Source of the DNA: Massospora cicadina
Lineage: Eukaryota > Entomophthoromycota > Entomophthoromycetes > Entomophthorales > Entomophthoraceae
Length of the DNA: 64,000 nt
Assembly (NCBI GenBank): GCA_022478985.1
Contig: JAKSZP010017468.1
Coordinates: forward strand, 22,289 to 86,288
Reading direction: 5' to 3'
Shown: positions 24,201 through 35,964 of the stretch, piece by piece
Position numbering within the stretch: the first letter of the stretch is position 1
How the letters are laid out: each line of letters starts with the position of its first letter
Program-made: the position numbers and the translations under genes
Notes under the pieces: model-generated
What the model was told of the DNA's origin: nothing
What the model saw: only the letters and a program-made list of their open reading frames with translations
Databases searched by the model: none

Positions 24201-24253
24201 TCACATATATTCGGTAATGTCTGTCCCCTGGTCAGCTTACCTCGGTTTAATAA

Positions 24254-24272
24254 AAAAAGACTGAAAAATTGA
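24254..24272. repeat. LINE-1w target-site duplication, right copy
   Basis: Exact repeat of 19005-19023. Confidence 0.9.
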
Positions 24273-24722
24273 AAGAATGATATGAGCAAAAAAGTTATTA
24301 AGAGAAATTAACAAGAGCAAATATAATTGAATATTCTTATTTTTGCCGTGAGACAGAAACTGAAGGTAAAAACCTCCTATCAAGGACGAGGAGGGAGATC
24401 AGGAAATCAAGGATGCCAAACCAAGATCATTATTTGACAATGGGTTATATGCTCTGTCCATGCAAAACTGGCTTTCTAGGACTAGAATAGTCATGAGTAA
24501 ATTGACTAGACTGGCACAACAGTGGGTCATGAGGACTGCTCGTCTGAGGAGGTGGTAGTGAGGAAGAAAAGGAAGAGAACCACATGATGAAGGTTGTCCT
24601 GAACAGCGTTGAGCGCAGATTGGCTGTGCTCCGCTGGAAACTAAGAGATAAATGGCCATGTCTGAGGCAGCCTTCTCCTGTCCCAATCTTATTCTTGCCG
24701 GAAATCTAGGTAACAGGGGATG
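24273..24722 (-). other. Gypsy-5 segment between LINE and 3' LTR
   Basis: A minus-strand open frame of 95 codons at 24399-24686 (MGQEKAASDMAIYLLVSSGA at its start) lies upstream, in antisense sense, of the remnant at 17735-18960. It could be its N-terminal part before the LINE inserted, but I see no motif that proves it. The plus strand just before the LTR (GGTAACAGGGGATG) is weakly purine-rich and would be the polypurine tract. Confidence 0.35.
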
Positions 24723-25824
24723 TGTTGGGATTTTTTCCCATCTTTCCAGCTTCCTAGATTTTCTGCTGGGCCGCTAGGGGTAAGTCCCACTAGCAAATGA
24801 AAAGGATATTGGTTGGCCTTGATTTTGGGTTAATAATGTCTGGGGATTTCTTGGGTAATTTTCCAGTTTCAGATCTGTTGGGGATCAATATGGGTGAATG
24901 ATTAAGATCACGTCAGGCAGAGTTACCAATGAAATTGGGGCATCTGATAGTTGATCATTGTTTAACTATCAGGTATACCTATTGGGATCAGTTGGGTTAT
25001 ATCACTGGCTGATTGAAAATTTAATTAGCAATTTTGAGGCGAGTGATGCTGCCTGCAACTAGTAAATTAATCAATTGATTTGCAACCTGTCAAAATGGGC
25101 TAAAGTGTCCCATCACCTAAGCAGTTCTCTAGTCAAATGTGGTATTACTGTAATTGAGTGGAAACTTTAGGGACACAATTTCTGGATCTTAGATTTTAGG
25201 TCTCGAGGATGTTTGATGGAGGAATCCCTAACCTGATGGAGAAGACCATCGCCAGTAGAGACGTCTTTGGGAAGTTTAATGGCAACAACTGCTATTTCAT
25301 AGCTGAGGCGCCAGCAGAGAAGGTGGGCGCTGATTTCCCTCTTTAACTTCCCTATCATGCAATATTAATAAAAAAAGACTCATCCTATTGGAAATAAGAG
25401 TTTCATCTTCAGTTATATTGTTGTAGTATACAATAATTGTAGACTCTTTGTGTTTATAAAGAGTAAGGATTGGATATCCTTAGAAGAGAAGCAGACTTTA
25501 GACGTGAATCTTTGCAGACTCAGCATCATGAGAAATAAGGTTAGAAACCTCTGAATCTGAGAGTGGATTAAGTTCAACTGGAACAGGGAAGAGGTCCATA
25601 TAGCTAACATATCCAGTATTTTGAGGATTATTTTGGGTCTAGCGTTCAGCCATATTGGGTTTATCTCTTTAACTACAGATAATAGTCTTCATACTATGTT
25701 TGCTCACATACTAATTATTATTAAGCAACATGAATTATGAAATACTGAACCTGTGCAGCTAACTTCTGGGAACTATCAGTAAAGCCACTCTTTAACACTT
25801 GAGGAATAAACCCATATTTTAACA
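24723..25824 (+). repeat. Gypsy-5 3' LTR
   Basis: It begins TGTTGGGATTTTTTCCC and ends ATTTTAACA. It matches the 5' copy in length to within a base or two (about 1102 bp). Confidence 0.85.
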
Positions 25825-27292
25825 CCCTACGAAGCCTTTAATCATAGCATGTGACACATCATCATTCACCGTGGAGAAGTTTTTTCAAGAACAGGATTGA
25901 TTGGAGCATCTAGCTGCCTACTTTTTTCCTCAAATTTGCTTCTTATAAATAGTCCTGGGCAATTTATAATAGGGAGTTGGCCGCTTACCATGGTCACTTA
26001 TGCATTTGCAGTATCTCCTCAGGGCGCGCAACATGAAGTGACCATGTGGACAGATCATCAGGCCCTCATTTATCTAAAAAACCGCAGAAACTGGCCCATT
26101 TTCAGGCTTAGATATATTGTGACCTCTGTAGTTTTTTAAATATGATTATGTCAAGTGTTCCTTGAATGTCCTCCATGAATTGTTGAGCCAAAAAGCTATC
26201 ATTGAGCTTAGTAGATGAAGAAGGCCAGGATCTCACCATGGTGATTCTGGCAGGCTAGATTTATATAATGCTCCTCCATCAGTTTCAGTGGTGGATTGAA
26301 GTCTGGAAGTTCCATTGGTCTCTCAGATATTGGCGGAAAAATGGCCTTCTTGGAGGGGTTGAAGCTGGTTGACCATCTGAGGCTTCCAATGCATCATTGT
26401 GCTCAATATTTATTGGCAGAGGTAACAATTTTTTTAATCCTGAGTTTAATTCTGCCCCAGTATTTGATGAGGTAATTTAGACTCATAATGACTCTCTGGT
26501 GGTGAGTCACACAGGCAATAAAAATTCCTCAACTTAGTGAGCAGACGTACATCAAGATAAGAATTTTTATGGATATTCCAACGTGTATTGGTAGTTGCAT
26601 AACTTACGCATGAGAAAAATCTGATCACTCAGATTGGAACAGCCTTATTCACCCTTGCATCAAGCTGAGGGTCCATGGACCTTGGTATCTGTTAACTTTA
26701 TCGTTGTGCTTCCCAGCTTAATGGTTTAATTTAATTATAGTGTTTGCAGACTTCTTTACCAGTATTCCTTGTATATCCCCTGTTCACCTGTTATTATCTC
26801 TAAGGAAACCACTTGGCTCTTCATGCAGCATGCTTTCTCAATGTTTGGGTTGTTAAAAGAAATTGTAAGTGACTTGGGGCCATAGTTTACAGCAAGTTTT
26901 TGGACGGCTTTCCTGCTATCTTGAAAATTAAGCTGTGCCATTCCAAAGCATATCAACCCCAGTCTGACGGGAAAATGGAGTGGGTCAACCATATCCTTGA
27001 ACAGTATCTCCAGTGTTATGCCTCCATTGCACAGGATACTTGGGCAGATGACCTTCCATTGGCACAATTTTGTATACTATAATGCCTCCCATGCATCTAC
27101 TGGGTTTTCGCCTTATGAGGTGCATTGGGATATAACCACTCATTCTCTCCTGGACTATGCCTTTACCTAGAGATCCCTTATGTGGAAGTCCATGTACAAC
27201 AAGTCTATAGCACTCAAGCCCTGGCCTTGGAGCATCTGACCAAAGCCATTAGAAATTTCAAGAGGTTCACAGATTGGAAGTATCTTTCTGCA
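25825..27292 (+). pseudogene. Gypsy-1 pol remnant, copy 2, middle part (RH-IN)
   Basis: This resumes the Gypsy-1 frame exactly where 13487 left off. RNase H lies at about 25830-26140 (QHEVTMWTDHQALIYLKNRR). Integrase follows at about 26280-27200, with the block KLCHSKAYQPQSDGKMEWVN at 26930-26990 and EQYLQCYASIAQDTWADDLP after it, typical of the region around the catalytic glutamate. Similarity to copy 1 ends at GGAAGTATCTTTCTGCA, where Gypsy-2 begins. Confidence 0.75.
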
Positions 27293-27378
27293 TGTCAGAG
27301 TTTTACCCAAATTAGAAATTGAGATGTGTCAGCTGAAGAGAATTGATTCTAATCCAATGAAATAGCTAAAGTATTTAT
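27293..27378 (+). pseudogene. Gypsy-2 pol 3'-end fragment left of LTR A
   Basis: TGTCAGAGTTTTACCCAAAT and GATGTGTCAGCTGAAGAGAA align with TGTCAGAATTCCTACCCAAA and GATGTGTCAGCTAAAGGGAA at 39894-39945. This is the end of integrase from another unit of the same family, fused directly to an LTR with the 3' untranslated part missing. Confidence 0.65.
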
Positions 27379-27859
27379 TGGGGATAGCCCTTAACGAAAA
27401 ACCACAGCCTTCCAACATCAGGATCAACCCCAAATTATGCAGCCAACTATTGCTCCCCCATAGCTTCCAAATCTCAGGTTTCAAACCCAATCCATGCAGT
27501 GAGAAAATCCTATTCAACCAAAAAAAACCAACTTGCCGCAAAATCTCCAATTTGTTATAAATAGAGATCTTAGCTTGGAACGCTTGGAGAATTACTTGAA
27601 AACATAACTGAAATCTCATATATTTTTGATTCTAAGCAGATAAAGATGAAACTCTTCTTTGCCATTTTAAGTCAAATTGGCCTGCCTCTATTTACTTAGG
27701 GACAAACATATATTTAGGATTTACCACTCAAGACATAGTTTCTTAAGTGAAGACTTTTTGACAAAAAAGAATAACGTATTATCCAACACCCAGGAACTTC
27801 AGGTCTCCTAGCCTCAACAATAGTAGGAATATGTGGTATCAACCCCCATAGTCCTGACA
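27379..27859 (+). repeat. Gypsy-2 LTR A
   Basis: It begins TGGGGATAGCCC and ends GTCCTGACA. Long near-identical blocks are shared with 40835-41318, such as CTTCTTTGCCATTTTAAGTC and GACAAACATATATTTAGGAT. Confidence 0.85.
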
Positions 27860-29925
27860 AAACTGTTGCTCCCTGTGAGGTCTACCCCGAGTTCATGGTG
27901 AATTATAAACAAATAAACAATGGACAATAATGAATTGGCTTAAGAAAATTCCGCAGATCACGAAGCTGCCCATCTCAGTGACTGAGCAATTAATATTCAT
28001 GTAGGAGAAACATTGGCGACCCATGACATTCTAATTCCCCTATCATTGTAAGTAAACCTCTATGCTCTGTCCGCAGAGAAGTACTAATTACACTTATCAG
28101 ATTTTGCTAAAGCCTTTAGCTCCTCATATTTGGGGCCTTTGTCCCTGGAGGCTGAGCTAATAGAAGTTGGTCTCTTGTGGTACTGGCCCCTATGATGATA
28201 TTGGCTCAAAGTCCTTCGCTCAATATAGATCATGTTGAAGATGGACGTACAGAACGCTATCTGCATCATTTTTTACATCCCACCTTGTACCATCTACTCC
28301 AAGTAGCTAGGTTTCATCATCACAAACTACTCCACCATTTGCAGTTATTGAAGACAATACATTTGCAGCTCCTCCAATTCTACCAATCTGCCTCCCAGTT
28401 CAGCTGTGAAAATCAAAGCGCTATAATGGAAAAGCGGCAGCTCATTAATGAGATGCAAGACTTGTCAAGCCATTTGGATCAAGGGATCATGAGTTTCGTT
28501 TGAATGGAACTCACTAATTGCTTTAGTCAACTAGCAGTCGATCTTCATAATCAGGTTGTAGATCATACCCTTGAGTTACAAACTGAAGTTGAAAAACTTT
28601 ACCACCTCTGTGGGCAAACGCCTCCAGTTTATAGAGGAGATGATCTATGAAGTATGTGATGGCCAGAATAGCCTCCATTATTCAGGGCCACAAGGAGTGC
28701 CTGGTGAGCCGGAACCCCCAGTTATGATGGGCATGATAGTGGATGGGGACCCACTGGATTACCTGGACAACTGGTAGTGATGGAAATGATGGTGGATGGG
28801 GGCCCCCTGGACCTCCTGTTCCTAGTGCTGACCCAAGCATCCCTGACAAATGCCTCCAGTCGTTAATTCAGCAAGTTAAAAACCTTGATGTCCAATTAGG
28901 ACATTTCGCCCAAGATGCTCAAAGCACTCAGGATGGAGTTCCTCTCTCCTCTGAAATTTCCCTATCTACTCATCATGAACGCCTTGGGAACGTGGCAGTC
29001 CTACCTGCTGTGGTGCTTGGGTTGGAGCAAAGAGTGCTTGCCACCAATCAACATCAACTTGAACTCTGAGATGCCACTACTGAGTTAAAAAACGAAATGT
29101 GACAGTTAAATCAACTCATCGCCATGAAATTGGATCTTTGTTCTACTCATGATCAAATACTTTGGTAATTGAGATATTTATGACCTGCAAAGTTAAGTGG
29201 ATGCAATACATCCTTAAGAGTATTTCCAAGATACTGCTTCTGTATTAGGTGAAAGTGAAGTCATGGTGTTGGTTCATGTCATTTGATCTCCAACCCCCAA
29301 GTGGTACGTTTAAACCATCGTTCAAGAGCAAATTACGTCCCTGGAGAGGGGAGCATCTTCTCTTTCTTGTATTGATACAAAAGCTCTATGGAAGAATTGA
29401 CCATTCACCAATGGCTCAAACACCTGAAAAACTATCATAGTCACATGGCTCAAGACACTATGGTCCTTCATCTAATGCATTGCCTTACGTGTAATGAAGC
29501 CAAGACTGCCTTGCTTAGAGAATTTGTGAGCGAGCTAACTTTATCTATCCAAAAATAAACCTTTATGGGAATAAGCCTTAATTGGGGAGCGAATATCATT
29601 GAGTTTTCACATTGTTTTTACCTTGAGGCTCAAACTTTGTTTGCAGGGAATCATCTTATGTTAGATGATGCTATCACCGCTTTGTTTTTGGCATATAAAA
29701 ATATGCCTGATATTCTACTTCATCTTAAAGTGGTAAAGTCCAAATTGACATCCCTCATCCATATTAAGGAAGCTACTTTGGAAATTCCTGCCAACCTACA
29801 CAAATCTGCCAGGCAACCTCATTTTAACAACAATGAGCCCCATCCCCAATTGTTAGCCATTACGCCCCACGATTTGCCTACACCTGAATTATTCTGAACT
29901 CATTGTAAGAGAACCAACCATGGAG
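27860..29925 (+). pseudogene. Gypsy-2 leader and gag remnant (collagen-like segment, capsid, half zinc knuckle)
   Basis: The 5' 300 bp are leader without a clear primer site. From about 28170 several frames carry Gag. First comes a Q/H/L-rich region with heptads (EKRQLINEMQDLSSHLDQ). Around 28690-28830 a Gly-X-Y-like stretch is spread over three frames (GPQGVPGEP, GPTGLPGQ, GSDGNDGGWGPPGPPVP). Coiled coil follows (SLIQQVKNLDVQLGHFAQDA) and then capsid-like frames at 29565-29897 (EAQTLFAGNHLMLDDAITAL). At 29890-29922 the frame reads THCKRTNHGA, the first half of a CCHC knuckle whose first cysteine is a stop. LINE-2w begins right there. Confidence 0.62.
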
Positions 29926-30366
29926 CTAGGTGGGTAAGCTGGGGCCTTCACGTGGCGTGACTTAGAAAAGCTGGTGGAAACATGGGTGAGTAGCCAAAAC
30001 CAGAACCCAGAGAGGCACCTTAGAAGGTTCCTGTAGTGGCCTGGATGAGGTGTGAGATGGAAATTAATTACTGTAAGCCAACCTGTTCTTGCAGGTGCTT
30101 CCAATCTCCTTTGGGGGGAATATGGGCAGGAAGGGGGAGGCAAGAGTCAGGCGTATCATCTGTCACACTATTTCCCTATGAGGCGGGATGCTGCATAAGA
30201 AGGTCTTAGTGACAAGGGTGGGGCAATCCTGATCGGCTGGGCTTCAGCTCACCTGTCTACAATAATCACCGCGGTTTTCTAGGTTGGCCTGAAACCTGGA
30301 TAGTGGACAGTAGCTTACGTGGGCTTACACTGGTGCAGCGAAAGGTGAGAGCACTCACTTACCAAA

Positions 30367-31493
30367 TTGATGGACCAACCTGAAAGGGCTGCGATGGTTC
30401 CCACACAAAAGGACCCAAAGATCAAACTTCGTCACAAAAGCAAACTGGAGAGACCAACTTTATTAACAAAATCAACAGTGGGGGTGGACCCTACTGCACA
30501 GAAGGCCCCAGTCTCCTTTGCAGTGGTGGCTACTAATGGATTTGGGGCAAGAACCAAGCTTTTCGAATAAAAGAACTCTGGCCCTCTAAGGATCTGATGG
30601 TGAGCATGGTGGAGAGCTGCAAGAGGGTTCACACCGTGGAAGTGAATAATGGGTGGTCTAAGGAGATGATCCTGAGCTGCGTGATTGTGGTGTGTGGGTT
30701 CGCCCCACTCCATATTTCATGTTTGGCTCCTGGGTTGAAACTTATGACCTTCCATTATAAGCTTCAAAAGGAACAGGTTTTGGCTGCTGGTTTGAGCACA
30801 AAGAACTAGGAGGCCGTATGTCTTGACATTGGCACTGAGATTGGAAGGTTCATTCTGAGAGATGTACTACCTATAATGACTAGAGGGGCCATGATGTCTC
30901 ACCTGAAAGGCTTTGGAAGAGTGATCTTCTTTAATGAGAACAAGCTGGTAAAGGACTTAAAGCAGATATACGGTAGCTTGACTAAGTTCACTGTGGGATC
31001 TGGGGACTGGATTTTGAAGTTTGAATTTTCAAAAATCATATGGGATTTGCCTCATTCAGCCACTGTGGGGAACTAGAGTGTCCCTGTGGTACCGCTGGAC
31101 ATGTGCTTATTGTGTGGTGCGAAGGGGCATGTAAGAGCCAAATGTCCTCAGGTTCAACCTCCTGAAGCAGTGGCCAAACCTACCAAGTCTAGCGTGAGGG
31201 TGCCAGTAATGGCGCCCTCAGAGAAAGAGAAGTTGGCTCTCCTGAAGGCGTTAGAGAAGCTGAATGAGTTGTCAGCCAAAGCAAGGGAGGAGGCAGCGGC
31301 TGAAAAAACTTCGGAAGCGGTGACCGAGGTGCTGAAAGGTACCAGAAAGGTCATTAAGGAGTCAAAGCAGACCCATAAGGCATGGGAAGCCATTAAACTC
31401 CAAATCGAGCTAAGTGGCGCTTTGTCCCAAAATTCAAAGGACATTTTGAAAACGGCTGCTTCCCAAATGGATGGGGTTCTACCCATCACTTAA
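30367..31493 (+). pseudogene. LINE-2w ORF1 protein remnant (CCHC)
   Basis: Frames at 30367-30570, 30597-30809, 30876-31076 and 31086-31493 form one ORF1 interrupted by single stops or shifts. The N-terminus is basic. The middle part (ESCKRVHTVEVNNGWSK, then LKGFGRVIFFNENKLVKDL) is unassigned. A zinc knuckle CLLCGAKGHVRAKC lies at 31104-31145 and is followed by an alanine- and lysine-rich helical region (EKEKLALLKALEKLNELSAK). It is likely the nucleic-acid-binding ORF1 of an L1-type element. Confidence 0.68.
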
Positions 31494-31499
31494 TTGTGT

Positions 31500-34400
31500 A
31501 AGAGGCGGGCGACCATTGGCGGTATGAGTGGGACAGAGCATGTGAGGCCCATAGGGGAAGAGGAGGAGGTGAGGGAGGTGTTGCCTGCTAGAAATAATGG
31601 TCCAATGCCTTCTAACCCAATGTTTCCAGCTGAAGTGGAGGGGTCTATTAAGGACCCAGGCAATGGCAAGATTTCAGAGGCTGCTGTGACAAAGCAGCCA
31701 CCACCCCCTGCCCAGTCTAGTACTGGAAAGGGGAGGAAGAAACGTGGTCCCTCTAGACCAGATGAGGTGAAAGAGGATGGGGACCCCCAGATCTTGACAC
31801 CAATCCTCTTTGGTTTTGAACATATGATAATCAGGGTTGAATTTGCTAATTCGTGGGGTCTGAATGGACTAAGGAAGCGGCAGTGGGTGAAACTCTGATT
31901 GCAGCAACATGAGATAGATATCGGCTTCCTCACTGAATCTAAGTCCAAACCTGGGGTGGAAAAGGACTGGGCTTTTTCAGTTCCCTCTGAAGAAATCATT
32001 TTACTCTCACTTGGTAGATCAACCAAACTTGAACTCGCCCTTAGTGGAGGGAAAGAGGGGAGGGGGAAACCAAAGTGGGGAATTTTGGTCTGGTAGCGGA
32101 CAAGGTCAAGGTGTTGGATAAAAGGTTATTGGTTCCTGGACGAGCAGTGGCAGTAATGTCACTGTTTGTAGAGGAATCAATTTGGTTTATTGGCATTTAA
32201 GCGCCCAATTCTGGGTCTTAAAGGAAGGCCTTCTTCCAGAAAGTCAGCCTGAGGATCCAGGAGGAAGGCATCAGAGGGTGGTAGTGCTGAAGGGAGACAT
32301 GAACTGTGTCTACTTTAAGGATGACAGGGTTGGGGCTTCAGGCAACTGGAGTTCTGATCCTGGAGCTCACGAGTTGGCCAGTTTAATGATTGCCCTTGGC
32401 CTACTGGATGTGTGGAGAGAGGGCCATGGTGAGGAAGGGGAGACTGGGTGGAATCACGTTCAGGGGGATCGTTTCTCCCGCATTGACCCTGTGTTGGTGC
32501 CCCAGCTCTCTCCTGAGTCGCTGCAAGTTGATTCTTTAAAATCATAATCCAGGTGCTTTGGACACAAGCTCCTTGAACTGCAGATAAGTGACCCTCAGGT
32601 TGCTATTGTGGGGAAAGGGATCTGAAGACTGAACCTTGAACTCCTGAAGTTGAGTCCACTTTAGGATATCATGAGGAAGAAGGTGAGGTGGTAGAGAAGC
32701 CACATTGTGGGGAAGCCAGATGCGCCAGTAAAATGGTTGCAGATCAAGGCTGATCCAAGATGGCATGTGAAATCTTTGGGAGGCAGTTATGGGCCATGCG
32801 TTCAAGGTATGAAACCTTGAAGAAGAGCTTCAAGAGTACCTGCAAGCAGGCTGCGGTCATGGAGGCATCTGCCTACACGTCCAAGGCTGAATTGTATGCG
32901 AAATTGATGGGAGCCTTCATGGTGGATCGCCTTAAACAAAGGAAGTCTAGGCGGGATGAAGATTCTAAAAGCAATGTGGCTCTACTCTGCAAGGCAGTAG
33001 AGGCATTCAGACCCTCGGCAAGGATCTTGTCACTTTGTGATGGGGGAGTTGAGGTAAAGAATGCAGTTCACATGGCTGAGTTGGCCAAGTCCTACTATGA
33101 GGACCTTTATTGGCTCCTCTGAGAATGACCCAGAGGCATCCAAAGTACTCACAAGCGGACTGGGGGTACTGATAAAGGAGACTCAGCTGTAACTATGTAG
33201 CAGGATCCACAAGTCAGAGGTGTTGGACGCCATCCTCAAAGGCAAGAATTGCAAGGCTCTTAGGGAGGATGGGTTGATCTTGGAGCTCTACAAGTTATTT
33301 TGGGCAGAAATGTCTGAGATGTTGGCTGAGCTTTACAATCAACTCCTAGCCCTGGTACAATTGAGCCGGCGTTTTCAAAAGGCGTTGTGGTGGTGTTGTA
33401 TAAGAAGCAAGATCCCTCCCTCATGGGGAACTATCGCCATTTGACTCTGCTTAACGATGATTATTAAATTTAATGAAGATCCTAACCAATTGATTAAAGT
33501 GGGTTGTGGCGGACGTTGGTAGGAAAGAGCAGAATGGGTTTATACCAGAACGCTCAATTACTGACAATTTGATGCTGCTTCACCTTATAGAAGGGTGGGC
33601 AAGTAAATAGTATAACCAGAGGGGGTGACTACTGTTTCTTGGTCAAGAGAAGGCATATGATTGGGTACATCATGAGTTTCTTTGGGAAGTGTTAAGTAGG
33701 GTTGGAATCAATGGGCATTTGTTGAGACTGCTTAAAACAATTTATGGGGAAGCCTCATCAGTTGTCAATTTTAATGGGGTCCTCTCTCACTTTTTTAAGG
33801 TGTGTATGGGCGTGCGTCATGGAGACCCTCTATCTTTCTTGTTGTTTATTCTTGCAATATAGACCATTTCAGTGGCTTTCAGAAAGTCGGACAGGAGGAA
33901 ACTTACCATCAACGGCGAGGAATACTCTCATTCAATGTTTGCATATGATACATGAATTTATGTTTCCTCAGAGGAGGAGGAGAAGGTGGTGATGAACATT
34001 ATGAATATGTAGCAGAATGCAAGCAACGTGAAGGTCAATCTGTAAAAATTCAGGGATTGGCCCATTGACAGAATGGTGACGTTGGGTTTAGCACCAAAAA
34101 ACTCAATCCCCTGGATGGCAAAAGGGGAGGAGTTTCTGTACCATGGGTGTCCCATCCTTAGGCGGGCGTCACTGCATGAAATTTAGCTCAAACTTGAAGC
34201 GGACCTTAAAAAATGGCTTGGAAGTGGCAATGGCTCAACTTATCTTATTGGGGAAGGGCCATTGTCATGAACACTTTTATTCTTTCCATAATATGGTACA
34301 TTGTTGGATTTGTTTCACTTCCAGAATTTTCAATCAAATAATACAGAGTTAACCATCCAGTTCATTTGGTGAGGGCGGGCGTCAAAAACCAGTTTCTCTA

Positions 34401-35820
34401 ACTTGTGTCAGGAGGTGAAGAAGGAGGGCATCAGTCTGATTAACTTCATGAGTATGATCAAAGCACTTCAGCTGAAGTGGATTGCACAAGTTGCTCAGGA
34501 GGTAAAATCCATTTGTTGGGCTCCAACATTAAAGGACTATTTCTCTAAGGCTTGCAAGGACATTTCAAAAAAGGATATTGGTGTTAGCTGAGGCATCAAT
34601 CAAGGGACCATTCCAAGATTGGGGAACATTTCAGGCTACTGGAAGAAATTACTTTAGACCTTGGGAAGGCAACAAGGGTAGATTGGAGGGTGGAGAGTGG
34701 ACCATTGAAAGGATCCAGACAATATCCCTTTTAGATGAACTTGGGGACTGGAGATGGAACCTTATCTGCGTAAGAACTTTAAGCACTTTATTGGGGTGGT
34801 TCACTGGAAGGACCTCCTTGATGGTGATGTCCAAAGAGTGCTTAGGGTGGAAGCAGCTAATAATTTTGCCAGTGCCTCTATGGTGCTAGTAAGGAAGGCA
34901 TGGGATTTTGTGGAAGCAACTAAAGTGCCTTATTGCTGGAGGGAAGAAATTCCTTCCCTGGCTGCATTAGAGGCTGGGGAAGACTGTTCAGAAGGTCGTG
35001 GAGTGCAGGACCAGCGGGTGTTCCTGAGAGGAAGAGTAGGCTGGAGATACCCCAGATGGGAAAGCCTCTTTGTCCTTTGGAGCTGGCTCAAGGTGGGAGG
35101 TGGTAGTAGTGTCTGGCTCTCAGATTTTACAACCGCTAGGTTCCAGAAGTTACAAGACATAGAGCTTTGCTTGACGTACTTGTTCTGAATCACTTGCAAA
35201 ATGCGACCTAACCTAATGGACCTGTGGGGGAGGAGGGTTAAGGGATGCTGGTCTATACCAGTTCAGAACTTTCTCTTCCAACTCCGCAGCAACCTCTTGG
35301 TCACTGGGGCGACTCTGCGTAAGTGGAGTAAACACAAGGAGGATGACCTTCTGTATGCCTGTAAGGTATGTGGAGGGGAGGATATGGCAAAGCACATCTT
35401 CACAGAGTGTCCAGTAGCAGATGCTGAGTGAAGTAGTGTTCTCCTATGGTATGAAGCATACCAACCAGGGTGTAAGTTATCCTCTGGTCATCTTGCATGG
35501 CCAGAGATCCTGAATGCGTATGCCCACCAAGTCTGCTTGCAGACAAGGAGAGGTTCAGGGTCTGGTGCACAATTTGGGGGAGGTGATATATGGTCTATGG
35601 CTTGCCAGAAATCAACGTTGGCTCCCTTCAGAAAGAATCCAGGCAACAAGCTCCCTGTACATAGTTAAGCAACGGCTAGAAATAGTTGTAGAAAGCTATG
35701 GCAATCCTCTTTTCTCAAGTAAGTCCAACTTGGGGGTCAGTCTGGTCTCATTCCTCGCAGTAAGGAATGGGAGGCATATCTCTGAATTGCTAGGTAGCCT
35801 TTGCTGCCTGGTATATTAAA
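31500..35820 (+). pseudogene. LINE-2w ORF2 (endonuclease, reverse transcriptase, zf-RVT), broken
   Basis: The endonuclease covers about 31830-32560 (LNGLRKRQWVKL, IGFLTESKSKPG, VVLKGDMNCVYFKDDRVG, SRIDPVLVPQ). A linker frame GKGI then RLNLELLK follows around 32615-32650. Reverse transcriptase spans about 33200-34030: NGFIPERSITDNLMLLHLIE, GQEKAYDWVHHEFLWEVLS, GVRHGDPLSFLLFIL. The catalytic FADD is replaced by FAYDT. The C-terminal zf-RVT-like motif is CKVCGGEDMAKHIFTECP near 35370-35420. The last frame ends at 35819. Confidence 0.78.
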
Positions 35821-35906
35821 CAGTGAGGAATATGTCAGTTTTGGGGTTTTGTTAGCCAATCCACCTGCTTTCAGGCCCACATCTGTGGTTCTTAGATTCG
35901 CGCAGC

Positions 35907-35964
35907 CCCAGTGCAGTGGGGGGCAGTACATCGGGTTTCATCCTGCAAAGTTTCCTGCACTGGG
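35907..35964 (+). repeat. Hairpin in the LINE-2w 3' untranslated region
   Basis: CCCAGTGCAG at 35907-35916 and its exact reverse complement CTGCACTGGG at 35955-35964 enclose a 38-nt loop. In LINEs the reverse transcriptase often recognises a stem-loop near the RNA 3' end, so this is a candidate recognition structure. Confidence 0.5.

Larger units (their letters stand above)
19024..24253 (+). mobile_element. LINE-1w: full-length L1-like non-LTR retrotransposon
   Basis: A 5230-bp element bounded by a perfect 19-bp target duplication. It carries an ORF1 with a zinc knuckle, an ORF2 with an AP-type endonuclease and a reverse transcriptase, and a C-terminal segment with cysteine and histidine motifs. 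The 3' end is A/T-rich (GGTTTAATAA) with no long poly(A). The undamaged target duplication shows it inserted later than its Gypsy-5 host, although its ORFs are already broken. Confidence 0.9.
13488..25824 (+). mobile_element. Gypsy-5 element, nested in Gypsy-1, itself split by a LINE
   Basis: A Ty3/Gypsy element with two LTRs of about 1.1 kb (13488-14590 and 24723-25824). The flanks are CCCCA (13483-13487) and CCCTA (25825-25829), a 4-of-5 match read as the decayed target duplication. Inside are Gag, a zinc knuckle, protease and the C-terminal end of integrase on the plus strand. Most of RT, RNase H and the integrase core are missing. These are followed by a long antisense coding remnant and LINE-1w (19024-24253). 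Confidence 0.82.

Noticed and set aside
23675..24272. Open frames at the end of LINE-1w as host genes
   Set aside because: They lie inside the target duplication of the LINE and belong to its decayed ORF2 C-terminus and 3' untranslated region.
32542..32805. Minus-strand ORF inside LINE-2w as a separate gene
   Set aside because: The plus strand continues ORF2 between the endonuclease and RT parts (GKGI, RLNLELLK), so this is a shadow frame.
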